Shown here: piece by piece, positions 10,704 to 19,178 of the stretch | Layout of the letters: each line of letters starts with the position of its first letter | How positions within the stretch are numbered: position 1 is the first letter of the stretch | Origin: Mycobacterium scrofulaceum | GTDB lineage: Bacteria > Actinomycetota > Actinomycetes > Mycobacteriales > Mycobacteriaceae | Direction of reading: 5' to 3' | Length of the DNA: 64,000 bases | NCBI RefSeq assembly: GCF_002086735.1 | Contig: NZ_MVIJ01000020.1 | Location: forward strand, 35,220-99,219 | The notes under the pieces: model-generated | What the model was told of the DNA's origin: nothing | Database searches by the model: none | The model's input: only the letters and a program-made list of their open reading frames with translations | Program-made: the position numbers and the translations under genes

Positions 10704-11093
10704 CTAGACGGGGCCGGCCAACGTCTCCATCGCCGCGGCGCCGACCGCCAGCGCCACCTGCGCGGCGCAACCGAGCAGCGGGACGAAGAAGGCGGTGCGG
10801 CGCCGGGTGAGGCGGCGGATCGCGACGATCAGGGTTGCGACGAAGACGACGGCACCACCGGCGATTCCGAGGAACATGGCGCGATCGATCCACGCCGGGT
10901 CGCCGCACTTCTGGTAGCCGCACGGGTCGGTGCCCATGACGAACAGGCTCAGCAGGCCTATCGTGACCGCGATCAGGAGCGCTTGGACGGCGAGCAGCAC
11001 CACGGTCGCCGTGCGGTCCACAGCCAGGTTGCGCTCGCTTTTTTCGGAGTATGCGGCGACCGCGGCCCGCGTCTCGTCGTCATCGGTGGCCAT
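10704..11093 (-). CDS. Small membrane protein, three to four helices
   Basis: 129 residues, not recognised as a named family. A charged N-terminus (MATDDDETRAAVAAYSEKSE) is followed by three clear hydrophobic segments: VVLLAVQALLIAVTIGLL, FLGIAGGAVVFVATLIVAI, and a C-terminal AFFVPLLGCAAQVALAVGA. Between the first two is a short loop with two cysteines (DPCGYQKCGDP), probably outside and possibly disulphide-bonded. The M. tuberculosis backbone has no annotated gene at this position that I recall. It lies 18 bases downstream of the beta-propeller lipoprotein on the same strand, so the two are likely co-transcribed. Confidence 0.72.
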   Translation of the reverse strand: MATDDDETRAAVAAYSEKSERNLAVDRTATVVLLAVQALLIAVTIGLLSLFVMGTDPCGYQKCGDPAWIDRAMFLGIAGGAVVFVATLIVAIRRLTRRRTAFFVPLLGCAAQVALAVGAAAMETLAGPV

Positions 11094-11111
11094 GGGCTCA
11101 GTATGGCCCGG

Positions 11112-12434
11112 TCATGCCGGGGCGAAACCGTACACCTGGCCGTCGCTGGTCGCGGCCACCACCCGGCGGTCGGCGCCGACCGCGACCCCGACGGGATAGC
11201 CGGTGGCCGCGGGTAGGGGGTAGCTGCCCTGGGTGTGGCCGGTGGCCGGGTCGAAGACCAGCAGCGACATGCCCGGGGCGCCGTTCGCGGCCGGGGCGCT
11301 GATAACCGTGTAGCCGACGCCGGCGCCCGCCAGGCTCGACGACGACAGGGGGGCGAGGTCATCGCGGCGCCACGCCTGGTCCGCGTGGTCGCCCGCGTCC
11401 TTGAACGCCACCAACCGCGTGTCCGGCCCGCCGCCGGACACGATGAGCCCGGTCGGCGTGACCGCGGGCGGCGTCTGCGCCAGGAACCCCAGCGGCGCCG
11501 ACCACTTCACCTTCCCGTCGGCGGTGTGCAGCGCCCACAGCCGTTGGTCGCGGCCGTTGACGTAGACGGTCGAGCCGTCGGCGGACAGCACCGGGCTGGC
11601 GATGACACCCGCCTGGATCGCGTCGCTCGTCCACTCCTTGGATAGCAGCGGTGTCTGACCGGGGTGATACTTCAGCCCGACCAGGCCCGCCGCCGGGGCG
11701 CCCGGCTGCCAGACCCCCAGCACCGCCGTCTGGCTGGCCGGCGAAAACGCGGGCGCGGCGGCCACCGGGCAGCCTTGCCGGGCCGGCGCGCAATCGGCCA
11801 GCCCGCGCGTCGCATCGGTGGGGTCGACGCCCTCCACCAGATCCATCGGGCTGCCGACCACCGCGCCGCGATGCGCCTCGAAAACCAGCACCTGGCCGAG
11901 GTGCGTCGCGACGAGCAGCTGCCCGTGCCCGAGAAAGCGTGGGGTGGCGGGCATTCCGATCACGGGCCGCCGCCACCGCGTCCACTGCGTGACCGGGAAG
12001 GAGACGAACGCACCCGGTTGGCCGACGTAGACGTTGTCGAACCCGTCGAGCAACGGGCCCGCAAAGCCACCGCCCTGCACCAGGCGGACACACCAGCGCT
12101 GCCGGCCGTTGTCGTCGTTCTCCCACTCCATCAGCGAACACCCGGTCGGGGTTTGCGCGTTGAGGACAAGGTAGCCGCGCGCGCTCAGCGCCGGCCCCGC
12201 CGCCAGGCTCCCTTTCACCGAGCGCGTCCACCGCAACGACAGCTTGGTGGCGCCGCCGGTGGCGGTGTAGCTGCTGTTGGCCGCGTCGGCGTACTGGGCG
12301 GGCCAGCCGGCGGCGGCCGACGCTTCCACCCACGAGTCGGTGTTGGCGCACCCGCCGAGGCCGGCGGTGATCCCGGCCGCCAGCAGCGCCGATGACCAAC
12401 GCCGAAGCCCGCGCCGGAGATGTCGGTCAAGCAC
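11112..12434 (-). CDS. PQQ/beta-propeller lipoprotein (Rv3035 homologue)
   Basis: 440 residues. The signal peptide ends in the lipobox LGGC (GLGGCANTD), so it should be a lipoprotein. The mature part has repeated WALHTADGKVKW / VYVNGRDQRLWAL-type blades typical of PQQ-like beta-propellers (BamB-like). Such proteins usually scaffold protein assemblies at the envelope; no enzymatic residues are evident. The GTG at 12434 starts the protein with two arginine pairs followed by the hydrophobic core, a normal signal peptide. It diverges from the acetyltransferase gene across a 138-bp gap. Confidence 0.88.
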   Translation of the reverse strand: MLDRHLRRGLRRWSSALLAAGITAGLGGCANTDSWVEASAAAGWPAQYADAANSSYTATGGATKLSLRWTRSVKGSLAAGPALSARGYLVLNAQTPTGCSLMEWENDDNGRQRWCVRLVQGGGFAGPLLDGFDNVYVGQPGAFVSFPVTQWTRWRRPVIGMPATPRFLGHGQLLVATHLGQVLVFEAHRGAVVGSPMDLVEGVDPTDATRGLADCAPARQGCPVAAAPAFSPASQTAVLGVWQPGAPAAGLVGLKYHPGQTPLLSKEWTSDAIQAGVIASPVLSADGSTVYVNGRDQRLWALHTADGKVKWSAPLGFLAQTPPAVTPTGLIVSGGGPDTRLVAFKDAGDHADQAWRRDDLAPLSSSSLAGAGVGYTVISAPAANGAPGMSLLVFDPATGHTQGSYPLPAATGYPVGVAVGADRRVVAATSDGQVYGFAPA

Positions 12435-12572
12435 CTCGATTCCCAGATCCTTCCGCGGGACGTTCGGCGTGGGCGGCCGGTGAGTACAGGTGAGGGTAAC
12501 CCGTGGCGGCCCGGCATCGGCGGATTGCCCGCGGTTCTCGGTGCACGATCACTCGCGCTAGGCTGTCCGGCC

Positions 12573-13310
12573 ATGACGAGCATGTGGGGCGCGCCGGTCC
12601 ATCGCCGCTGGCGTGGATCGAACTTGCGAGACCCGCGCCAGGCCAAATTTCTCACGCTGGACTCGCTGAAGTGGGTGCTGCGCAACCGCGCGTACACGCC
12701 CTGGTATTTGGTGCGGTACTGGCGATTGCTGAAGTTCAAGCTCGCCAACCCGCACATCATCACCCGCGGCATGGTCTTCCTGGGCAAGGACGTGGAAATC
12801 CACGCGACGCCCGAACTGGCGCAGCTGGAGATCGGCCGGTGGGTGCACATCGGCGACAAGAACACCATCCGCGCCCACGAGGGCTCGCTGCGGTTCGGCG
12901 ACAAGGTGGTGCTCGGCCGCGACAACGTCATCAACGCCTATCTGGACATCGAGCTCGGCGATTCGGTCCTGATGGCCGACTGGTGCTACGTGTGCGACTT
13001 CGACCACCGCATGGACAACATCAACCTGCCGATCAAGGACCAGGGCATCGTGAAGTCGCCGGTGCGGATCGGGCCCGACACCTGGGTGGGGGTGAAGGTG
13101 ACGGTGCTGCGCGGCACGGCCGTCGGCCGCGGCTGCGTGCTGGGGTCACACGCGGTGGTGCGCGGCGTGATCCCCGACTACTCGATCGCGGTCGGTGCGC
13201 CGGCCAAGGTGGTCAAGAACCGCCAGCTCGCCTGGGAGAGCACGGCCGCCCAGCGCGCGGAACTGGCGGCCGCGCTGGCCGACATCGAACGCAAGAAGGC
13301 CACTCGCTAG
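12573..13310 (+). CDS. Left-handed beta-helix acyltransferase (Rv3034c homologue)
   Basis: 245 residues of the hexapeptide-repeat (LbH, maltose/galactoside O-acetyltransferase-like) family. Repeats such as IGRWVHIGDKNTI, VVLGRDNVINAYL and IGPDTWVGVKVTVLRG form the helix, and VAVGAPAKVVKNR is the usual C-terminal turn. Members transfer acetyl or similar groups to sugars. The ATG at 12573 follows a TAGGCT box (12559-12564), the spacing expected for a leaderless transcript. An upstream in-frame start at 12420 would overlap the divergent gene, and I do not favour it, although M. tuberculosis is annotated with a longer N-terminus. The acceptor is unknown; cell-envelope glycans are plausible. Confidence 0.88.
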   Translation: MTSMWGAPVHRRWRGSNLRDPRQAKFLTLDSLKWVLRNRAYTPWYLVRYWRLLKFKLANPHIITRGMVFLGKDVEIHATPELAQLEIGRWVHIGDKNTIRAHEGSLRFGDKVVLGRDNVINAYLDIELGDSVLMADWCYVCDFDHRMDNINLPIKDQGIVKSPVRIGPDTWVGVKVTVLRGTAVGRGCVLGSHAVVRGVIPDYSIAVGAPAKVVKNRQLAWESTAAQRAELAAALADIERKKATR

Positions 13311-13320
13311 ATCCTATCGC

Positions 13321-13363
13321 GGTCACCCGCCCCGCCCGGCTTCGCCGCGCTCGCGATCACCGC
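13321..13363 (-). repeat. Diverged inverted copy of the 10588-10695 repeat
   Basis: The plus strand here aligns without gaps to the reverse complement of the 53-bp repeat unit over 43 bases, with about 34 identities; the shared core reads CGCCGCGCT. Like the other copies it lies between two convergent genes. A short repeated CGCTAGCTCGGC (13361-13372 and 13378-13389) follows. Confidence 0.55.
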
Positions 13364-13378
13364 TAGCTCGGCCGACCG

Positions 13379-13930
13379 CTAGCTCGGCGGTTCGGCGTGA
13401 TCGTCGACCTTGAAGTCGAAGCGCACATCGCCCGCGTCGACGTTGGTCACCGTCACGGCAATGCCGTATTTGTCGCTGCCGTCGACGAGCTGGCAGCGCA
13501 GCGTCGCGCCCTGAACGCCCTTCAGGTTGTCGGGGCACGTCACCGCGTCGGGCCGCCGGCCCACCTGCTGCGCCAGCTTGTTGCTGATGATCTTGGCGAC
13601 CTGGTTCTTGTCGACCGTCTCCACCATGTCGAACTTGACGTCCTTGCCGTCCACACTGGTCACGGTCACGTTGACATTGAAGGTCTGGTTTTTGACCTTC
13701 ATCTCGCAATTGAGTTGCGCCCCAACCTTGGCCGGCAGATCGTTCGGGCAGTTCACCGAGTCGGGCTTGTTGCCGGCGGCGTCGGTCATCTTGGCGGTGA
13801 TCTGGCCGGCCACATCGCTCTTGCTGACCGTGTGCGACGAGCCGACGGAACACGAACAGGCGGTGACGGCGGCGAACAATCCCGCGGCGGCACCGGAGAC
13901 CAGCAACGTCCGGGCGATGAAGGGTGTCAT
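13379..13930 (-). CDS. DUF4333 lipoprotein (Rv3033 homologue)
   Basis: 183 residues, like the 182 of Rv3033. The signal peptide ends AAVTACSCS, a plausible lipobox, so it is probably a lipoprotein. Two DUF4333 repeats follow, each with the same cysteine pair: CPNDLPAKVGAQLNC and CPDNLKGVQGATLRC, and each ends with a VTVTxVDxxDVxFD strand. The ATG at 13930 has GGAGG five bases upstream, which rules out longer readings. Function is unknown; the domain is common in actinobacterial secreted proteins. This is the last backbone gene before the pigment island. Confidence 0.88.
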   Translation of the reverse strand: MTPFIARTLLVSGAAAGLFAAVTACSCSVGSSHTVSKSDVAGQITAKMTDAAGNKPDSVNCPNDLPAKVGAQLNCEMKVKNQTFNVNVTVTSVDGKDVKFDMVETVDKNQVAKIISNKLAQQVGRRPDAVTCPDNLKGVQGATLRCQLVDGSDKYGIAVTVTNVDAGDVRFDFKVDDHAEPPS

Positions 13931-14059
13931 GGGTGCCTCCGAGCGGCTTGACAACTGTGAATCGGCTGATAATCGCATGCCGCACACCCTCGGGTAGGGG
14001 TTTGAGCAAACGTTCACGCACGCGACAATTCGTTGCTGAGCGAGGCGCTTCGGCGTCGG

Positions 14060-15391
14060 TCAGATGCTCTGGTAGCGCCGCAGGGCCTCGGCGCGCTCGG
14101 CGCCGTGGTCGACGATCGGGGCCGGGTAGCCGGCCGGCCGTTCGCCCTTGCGCAGGCGAGCATCGTCGACGGAGCGCAGCTCGGGCACCCACCGCCGGAC
14201 GTATTCCCCGGACGGGTCGAACTTCGCGGCCTGGCTGGTCGGGTTGAACACCCGGAAGTACGGCGCGGCGTCGGTGCCGCAACCGGCGCACCACTGCCAC
14301 CCGTGCTGATTGTTTGCCATGTCCCCGTCGACGAGCTGGTCGAGGAACCACTCGGCCCCCCACTGCCAGGGCAGGTGCAGGTCCTTGACCAAGAACGACG
14401 CGACGATCATTCGCACCCGGTTGTGCACGAAACCGGTCTCGCGCAGCTGACGCATCCCGGCGTCCACCAGCGGGAAGCCGGTCTCGCCCGCCTTCCACGA
14501 CTCGAAGCGGCGTTTGGCTTCGGCGCCGGTGTCGGTGCGGATGCCGTCGAACTGGTGGTTCCAGTTGCGCCAGGCGCTGGCGGGCCAGTGGTGCAGAACG
14601 TCGGCGTAGAAATCGCGAAACGCCAACTCGCGCAGGTACGCCTGAGCTCCGCGGTGACGGAGGTCGAGGTCGGCGACCATCGTGCGGGGATGGATGCTGC
14701 CGAACTTCAGGTGGGCCGACATGCGGCTGGTGGCCTCGAGGTCGGGCCGGTCGCGGTCCTCGGCGTAACGCTCCAGTCCGTCGTTGACGAACGCCTCCCA
14801 CTCGAACAGCGCGGCCCGCTCGCCGGCGGCGAGGTCAAGGGTGGCACCGGGATCGGGAATGTCGCACTGTCGGATCGCGACGTGGTCGGGATCGACCCAG
14901 TGCGCCGACTCGGCACCCGATTTTGCCGGCGACCGCCAGCCCACCTCGCGCCATTTCCGCAGGAACGGGGTGAACACCTGGTAGGGGGTGCCGTCCTGCT
15001 TGGTGACCCGACCGGGCGACACGAGATAGGGCGAGCCCGTCGCGACCAAGGGCACCGGGCCCAGAGCGGCGCGGACCCGGTCGTCGCGGCGCCGCCCGAA
15101 CGGTGCGAAGTCGGTCGATATGTGCACCGACGAGGCGCCGACCTCCTTGACGATGCGGGGAATCTGCTCGTGGGGCAGTCCGCGGGTCACCAGCAGCCGG
15201 CCGTCCAGGTCGCTGCGCAGACGGCGCAGCGCGTCACCCAGGTACTGCAGGCGACGCTGGCCCGACGACGCCTCCAACCGCGGGTCCAACACGAAACACG
15301 CGAGCACCTGCTCGTTTTGGGCCGCGGCGACAAGGGCCGGGTGATCCCGCAACCGAAGGTCGCGACGCAGCCACAGCAATGCGAAAGTCAT
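14060..15391 (-). CDS. phr: Deoxyribodipyrimidine photolyase
   Basis: Light-driven repair of UV-induced cyclobutane pyrimidine dimers; class I CPD photolyase, 443 residues. The N-terminal antenna domain begins WLRRDLRLRDHPAL. The FAD-binding helical domain shows VNDGLERYAEDRDRPD, GAQAYLRELAFRDFY and the diagnostic GTDAAPYFRVFNPTSQA. The ATG at 15391 follows a GAGAG-type RBS. It is the last gene of an operon with tspO and the MMPL transporter. M. tuberculosis has no photolyase. Its place next to carotenoid genes matches other actinobacterial pigment clusters (Brevibacterium linens, Streptomyces). Confidence 0.95.
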   Translation of the reverse strand: MTFALLWLRRDLRLRDHPALVAAAQNEQVLACFVLDPRLEASSGQRRLQYLGDALRRLRSDLDGRLLVTRGLPHEQIPRIVKEVGASSVHISTDFAPFGRRRDDRVRAALGPVPLVATGSPYLVSPGRVTKQDGTPYQVFTPFLRKWREVGWRSPAKSGAESAHWVDPDHVAIRQCDIPDPGATLDLAAGERAALFEWEAFVNDGLERYAEDRDRPDLEATSRMSAHLKFGSIHPRTMVADLDLRHRGAQAYLRELAFRDFYADVLHHWPASAWRNWNHQFDGIRTDTGAEAKRRFESWKAGETGFPLVDAGMRQLRETGFVHNRVRMIVASFLVKDLHLPWQWGAEWFLDQLVDGDMANNQHGWQWCAGCGTDAAPYFRVFNPTSQAAKFDPSGEYVRRWVPELRSVDDARLRKGERPAGYPAPIVDHGAERAEALRRYQSI

Positions 15392-15399
15392 GGGCTCTC

Positions 15400-15879
15400 T
15401 CAGCGGTTGAGCCGCCAGACATGGGTGGCCAGCACGGTGGCGAACGAACACCACAGCGGGTACGCCGACAGCGCCAGCCCGGCCCGTGGGTCGGCCTGCC
15501 CGGCCCGCCGCGCGAGGTCGGCGCTGCTGGCCGTCAGCACGGCGGCACCGGCCGCCGACGCCCCGAGCTTGTGGAAACGAAAGAACAGCCAGCTCCATGC
15601 CGCGTTGAGCACCAGGTTTACCCCGAGGGCCGCGGCGTAGCGGCGCGCCTGGTCGTGTTGTCCGGCGGCCCGGAATCGGTCGATGACCACCGCGGACGTG
15701 ACCGCGATGTCGCCGTAGAGCGTGGTCCATGCCACCGGAAAGGCGGCGTTGGGGGGCTGGTACGGCGGCTTGCGCAGCCGCGCGTACCAGGTGGGAATGG
15801 CCTTGGCGTTGGCGATGCTTCCGGTTCCGCCGGCGACGGCGACGGCCAGGCTCGTCGCGGCCAGGATCGACTTGTTCAC
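15400..15879 (-). CDS. tspO: TspO/MBR family membrane protein
   Basis: 159-residue tryptophan-rich sensory protein (TspO, formerly CrtK in Rhodobacter), with five predicted helices and the family landmarks WYARLRKPPYQPP and NLVLNAAWSWLFF. Family members bind porphyrins and tetrapyrroles and influence oxygen- or light-dependent gene expression and stress responses. The GTG at 15879 has GGAG upstream and overlaps the MMPL stop (GTGA, 15876-15879), so the two are translationally coupled. An upstream ATG (15951) would add a charged, non-family N-terminus. It ends 9 bases before the photolyase start. Confidence 0.92.
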   Translation of the reverse strand: MNKSILAATSLAVAVAGGTGSIANAKAIPTWYARLRKPPYQPPNAAFPVAWTTLYGDIAVTSAVVIDRFRAAGQHDQARRYAAALGVNLVLNAAWSWLFFRFHKLGASAAGAAVLTASSADLARRAGQADPRAGLALSAYPLWCSFATVLATHVWRLNR

Positions 15880-17975
15880 GGGATGCTCCGTTCTTCTTGA
15901 CGTTCTGCTTGCCCTGCAACGGCTTTCGTGTGCTGCGGCGCGGTCGGCCACCAGATGAGATCGCCGATGAGGGCGAACAACGCTGGAATGACCAGTGTGC
16001 GGACCACGAAGGTGTCCAGCAGGATTCCGAGGCCGACGATGATTCCCAGCTGGGTGAGCACGATCAACGGCAGGACGCCGAGCACGCAGAAGACGGCGGC
16101 CAAAACGATTCCCGCACTGGTGATCACGCCGCCGGTGGCCGAAACCGCCGCGACCATCCCGGCCCGCGCGCCGCGCTGCGCGGCCTCCTCGCGGGCCCGG
16201 GTGACCAAAAAGATGGTGTAGTCGACGCCGAGGGCGGCCAGAAAGAGGAAGGCGAACAGCGGCGTGCTGTTGTCCAGCGCCGGGAACCCGAAAACGTGGC
16301 TGCTGGCCCAGCCGCCCATGCCGAGGGCGGCGAGCGCTCCAAGGATCGTCGCCGCCAGCAGTGTGGGCGGTGCAAGTGCGGATCGCAGCAGGACATAGAG
16401 GACGGCGAGGATGACCGCGAGAATCGCCGGGATCAGCAGATGCCGGTCGTGGGTGGCCGCGTCGCGGACGTCGAGCGCTTGCGCGTCGGCCCCGCCCACC
16501 AGTGCCGCGGGACTGGCCGTCTTCGTCGTATCACGCAGTGCCGCAATGATCTTGAATGCGCGGGCGGAGGATGGGGGTGCATCTATCACCACCGACCACT
16601 TCGTCAACCCGGACGCGGAGCGGGCGGAATCGGTCGCCGACACCACGCCCGGTGTGGCCCTGATGACCTCCGGCACCCGCGAGAGGCTGGAGGCGATGAC
16701 CAGCGTGGGATTGGTCAGGCCGGCCGGAAAATGTTTGGCCACAACCTCGTAACCGGTCACCGAGTCCGCTTGGACCCGGAACTGCTCGGTCTGCGACAGA
16801 CCGATGCGCGTGCCCAGCAGGCCGGTGGCCAGCGCTGCCAGTCCGGCGACCGCCGCCACCGCGACCAGCGCCGGGCGGCGGTTCACCCAATCCCCGACGC
16901 GGTGCCAGACGCCGCGATCGACGCCGTCGGCGTCCCCGGGGCGGGGGATGAACGGCCAGAACAATCGCCGGCCGCACAGCGCGAGCACTGGCGGGAGTAT
17001 CACCAGGGCGGACGCCGCGGCGACCACCAGCCCGCATGCCGCCAGCGCGCCCAGGCTGCGCGTGCTGGGCGTGGAGGCGAAGAGCAGGGTGAGCAATGCC
17101 AACACCACGGTGGCATTGCTGGCGACGATCGCCGGGCCGGCCATCCGCACCGCGCGGCGCAGCGCGTCCCGGTGCTCGTCATGGCGCCGAAGCTCCTGCC
17201 GATAGCGGGAGATCAGCAGCAGCGCGTAGTTGGTGCCCGCGCCGAAAACCAGCACGCTGGTGATCCCGGACGTCGCGCCGTCGAAGCTGAGCCCGGTCAG
17301 CGACGCCACGGCCGTGCCCACCGCCGCCGCGACCCGGTCGGCGAAGCCGATGACCAGCAGCGGCACCAGCCACAGCACCGGGGAGCGATAGGTGGCGATC
17401 AGCAGCAGCGCCACCACCGACGCCGTCACCGCGAGCAGGGTGACGTTCGCGTTGGTGAACGCGCCGGCGATGTCGGCGCCGAAGGCAGGACCGCCGGTGA
17501 CGTGGGCCTGCAGCTCGGTGGGCAGCCCGGCGTGGGCCGCCTTGCGCAGGTTTCCGACGACATCGCTCAACGCGAGTCCGGACAGGTCGGCGCTGACGGG
17601 CACCACCCCGATGACGGCCTTGCCGTCGCCCGAGACCTGCGGAGGGGCAGAGCCCATGGCGCCGGCGGGCGGTGCGGCGGCCTGCGCGCGGTCGCGGGCC
17701 GCTTGGGCGGCGGACACATCGGCGGGGCTCAGCGCGGCGCCGTCGGCGCGGCTGACGACGACGAGCAAGGGAACGCGGTCCCCGCCGGGGAACTGGCGAG
17801 CCATGGCGTCGACCCGGGCGGAATCCGAGCCGGTCGGGACCGACAGCGGCGCCTGTCCCGCTGCTCCGTTGGCGCCGACGGCGGCCATGAAACCGACGCC
17901 GAGCAGGACGGCACCCAGGGGGAGCAGCCACGACCACCGTCCCGTCAGGGCTGCGGCCAAGCGATCCCACACCAC
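15876..17975 (-). CDS. MMPL/RND family transporter
   Basis: 699-residue integral membrane protein with two MMPL halves, each a large extracytoplasmic loop followed by a block of about five helices. It shows the usual ATSGITSVLVFGAGTNYALL-like segment in the first half and FLFLAALGVDYTIFLVTRA in the second, with the conserved Asp-Tyr pair of proton-driven RND pumps. The start is GTG at 17975 (a second GTG follows directly). It is first in an operon with tspO and phr, downstream of the operator-like palindrome at 17988-18016. An MMPL-type permease gene is also part of the C. glutamicum crt operon (cg0722), so a role in pigment or lipid transport is plausible but unproven. Confidence 0.9.
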   Translation of the reverse strand: MVWDRLAAALTGRWSWLLPLGAVLLGVGFMAAVGANGAAGQAPLSVPTGSDSARVDAMARQFPGGDRVPLLVVVSRADGAALSPADVSAAQAARDRAQAAAPPAGAMGSAPPQVSGDGKAVIGVVPVSADLSGLALSDVVGNLRKAAHAGLPTELQAHVTGGPAFGADIAGAFTNANVTLLAVTASVVALLLIATYRSPVLWLVPLLVIGFADRVAAAVGTAVASLTGLSFDGATSGITSVLVFGAGTNYALLLISRYRQELRRHDEHRDALRRAVRMAGPAIVASNATVVLALLTLLFASTPSTRSLGALAACGLVVAAASALVILPPVLALCGRRLFWPFIPRPGDADGVDRGVWHRVGDWVNRRPALVAVAAVAGLAALATGLLGTRIGLSQTEQFRVQADSVTGYEVVAKHFPAGLTNPTLVIASSLSRVPEVIRATPGVVSATDSARSASGLTKWSVVIDAPPSSARAFKIIAALRDTTKTASPAALVGGADAQALDVRDAATHDRHLLIPAILAVILAVLYVLLRSALAPPTLLAATILGALAALGMGGWASSHVFGFPALDNSTPLFAFLFLAALGVDYTIFLVTRAREEAAQRGARAGMVAAVSATGGVITSAGIVLAAVFCVLGVLPLIVLTQLGIIVGLGILLDTFVVRTLVIPALFALIGDLIWWPTAPQHTKAVAGQAERQEERSIP

Positions 17976-17987
17976 GAATTGAAGTCT

Positions 17988-18016
17988 TTCAGTATGTTAA
18001 ACATTAATCAACTGAA
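17988..18016. promoter_or_regulatory. MarR-type operator candidate, copy 1 (MMPL/fni intergenic)
   Basis: A 29-bp palindrome: TTCAGT at 17988-17993, TTAAACATTAA in the centre and ACTGAA at 18011-18016. It lies in the 91-bp gap between the divergent MMPL and fni starts, so it could control both. The same architecture recurs at 31906-31934 and 32027-32055 and nowhere else that I noticed. The block is strikingly AT-rich for this genome. Confidence 0.7.
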
Positions 18017-18066
18017 ATTACGCATCGTCACGCATTGAGCGCCGACGGTACGCAACAAGGGGCACT

Positions 18067-19167
18067 ATGGACATTATGGATGTGCGGGGCCGGGGACCGG
18101 TTGCGCCGGGGGTGGCTGGGGTGACGGTCGACGGCGGGCCCATGACGACCCGCAAGCGGCGACACATCGACGTGTGCCTGGGCGAGCAGGTCAACTACGA
18201 GCACCTCGGCACCGGGCTGGACCGCTACCAATTGCCCTACAACGCCCTGACCCAGACCAGCCTGGGCGACATCGACCTGTCCACGCAATTCTTCGGTGTG
18301 AACCTGCGGTCGCCGGTGCTGATCGGTGCGATGACCGGCGGTGCGGAATTGTCCGGCACGATCAACCGGAACCTGGCTTCGGCCGCTCAGCAACTCGGCG
18401 TCGGGATGATGCTCGGCTCGCAGCGCATCATGCTGGACAGCGCGCTGGGGGAGCGGGCCGCGGCCAGTTTCGCGGTCCGCGACCTCGCCCCGGATGTGTT
18501 GTTGTTCGGCAACATCGGGCTGGCCCAGCTCACCCGCGCCGCCGTGCCCGATCTTGCCAAGGCGCTCGACCGGGTGGGCGCCGACGCCCTCGCGGTGCAC
18601 ACCAATCCGTTGCAGGAGGCCATTCAGCGCAACGGGGACACCGACTTCTCCGGCTCGCTGGGCAGGCTGAGAGACGTTGCCGACGCGATCGAATGCCCGG
18701 TGCTGCTCAAGGAAGTCGGCCACGGGATCGGCGGCGCCGCGGCCGCGGAACTGGTTGGGGCCGAGGGAGAATTGCCGGTTTCCGGAATCGACGTCGCGGG
18801 TGCCGGCGGGACCTCGTGGTCGCGGGTCGAGCAGTTCGTCCGCTATGGCGAGCTGCGGTACCCGGACCTGGCCGATTGGGGCATCCCGACCGCGAGGGCG
18901 ATCGTGGAGGTGCGCGAGGTGCTGCCCGGCATTCCGCTGGTGGCCTCCGGCGGCATCCGCACCGGCATGGACGCGGCCAAGGCGATCGCGTTGGGCGCCG
19001 ACGTCGTGGCGGTGGCTCGCCCGCTGCTGCCCGCCGCGATCGAATCCGCAGCGGCCGTGGTCGATTGGCTGCAGCCGTTCGTCGACGAACTACGGGTTTG
19101 CCTGCACGGTTGCGGTGTCACGAACCTCGCGGGGCTGCGCGCCGTCGAACTGACGCCCGTCGCCTAG
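18067..19167 (+). CDS. fni: Type II isopentenyl-diphosphate delta-isomerase
   Basis: FMN- and NADPH-dependent interconversion of isopentenyl and dimethylallyl diphosphate, feeding isoprenoid chain elongation. 366 residues with the family segments [30 protein letters not shown] and the FMN-phosphate-binding [19 protein letters not shown]. The ATG at 18067 is chosen because AAGGGG lies just upstream; later in-frame starts at 18076, 18121 and 18142 exist. It diverges from the MMPL operon across the operator palindrome and is followed 11 bases later by a glycosyltransferase. In this setting it is expected to supply precursor for the carotenoid operon about 8 kb away. Confidence 0.94.
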   Translation: MDIMDVRGRGPVAPGVAGVTVDGGPMTTRKRRHIDVCLGEQVNYEHLGTGLDRYQLPYNALTQTSLGDIDLSTQFFGVNLRSPVLIGAMTGGAELSGTINRNLASAAQQLGVGMMLGSQRIMLDSALGERAAASFAVRDLAPDVLLFGNIGLAQLTRAAVPDLAKALDRVGADALAVHTNPLQEAIQRNGDTDFSGSLGRLRDVADAIECPVLLKEVGHGIGGAAAAELVGAEGELPVSGIDVAGAGGTSWSRVEQFVRYGELRYPDLADWGIPTARAIVEVREVLPGIPLVASGGIRTGMDAAKAIALGADVVAVARPLLPAAIESAAAVVDWLQPFVDELRVCLHGCGVTNLAGLRAVELTPVA

Positions 19168-19178
19168 GTGCGTGCGCG

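Noticed and set aside
15729..18038. 769-codon plus-strand open frame
   Set aside because: Antisense to the MMPL gene; composition and lack of motifs mark it as a shadow.
18001..18060. Start of a transposon or phage attachment site at the AT-rich patches
   Set aside because: The AT-rich patches are explained by the recurring palindrome; no integrase, transposase or target duplication is present.
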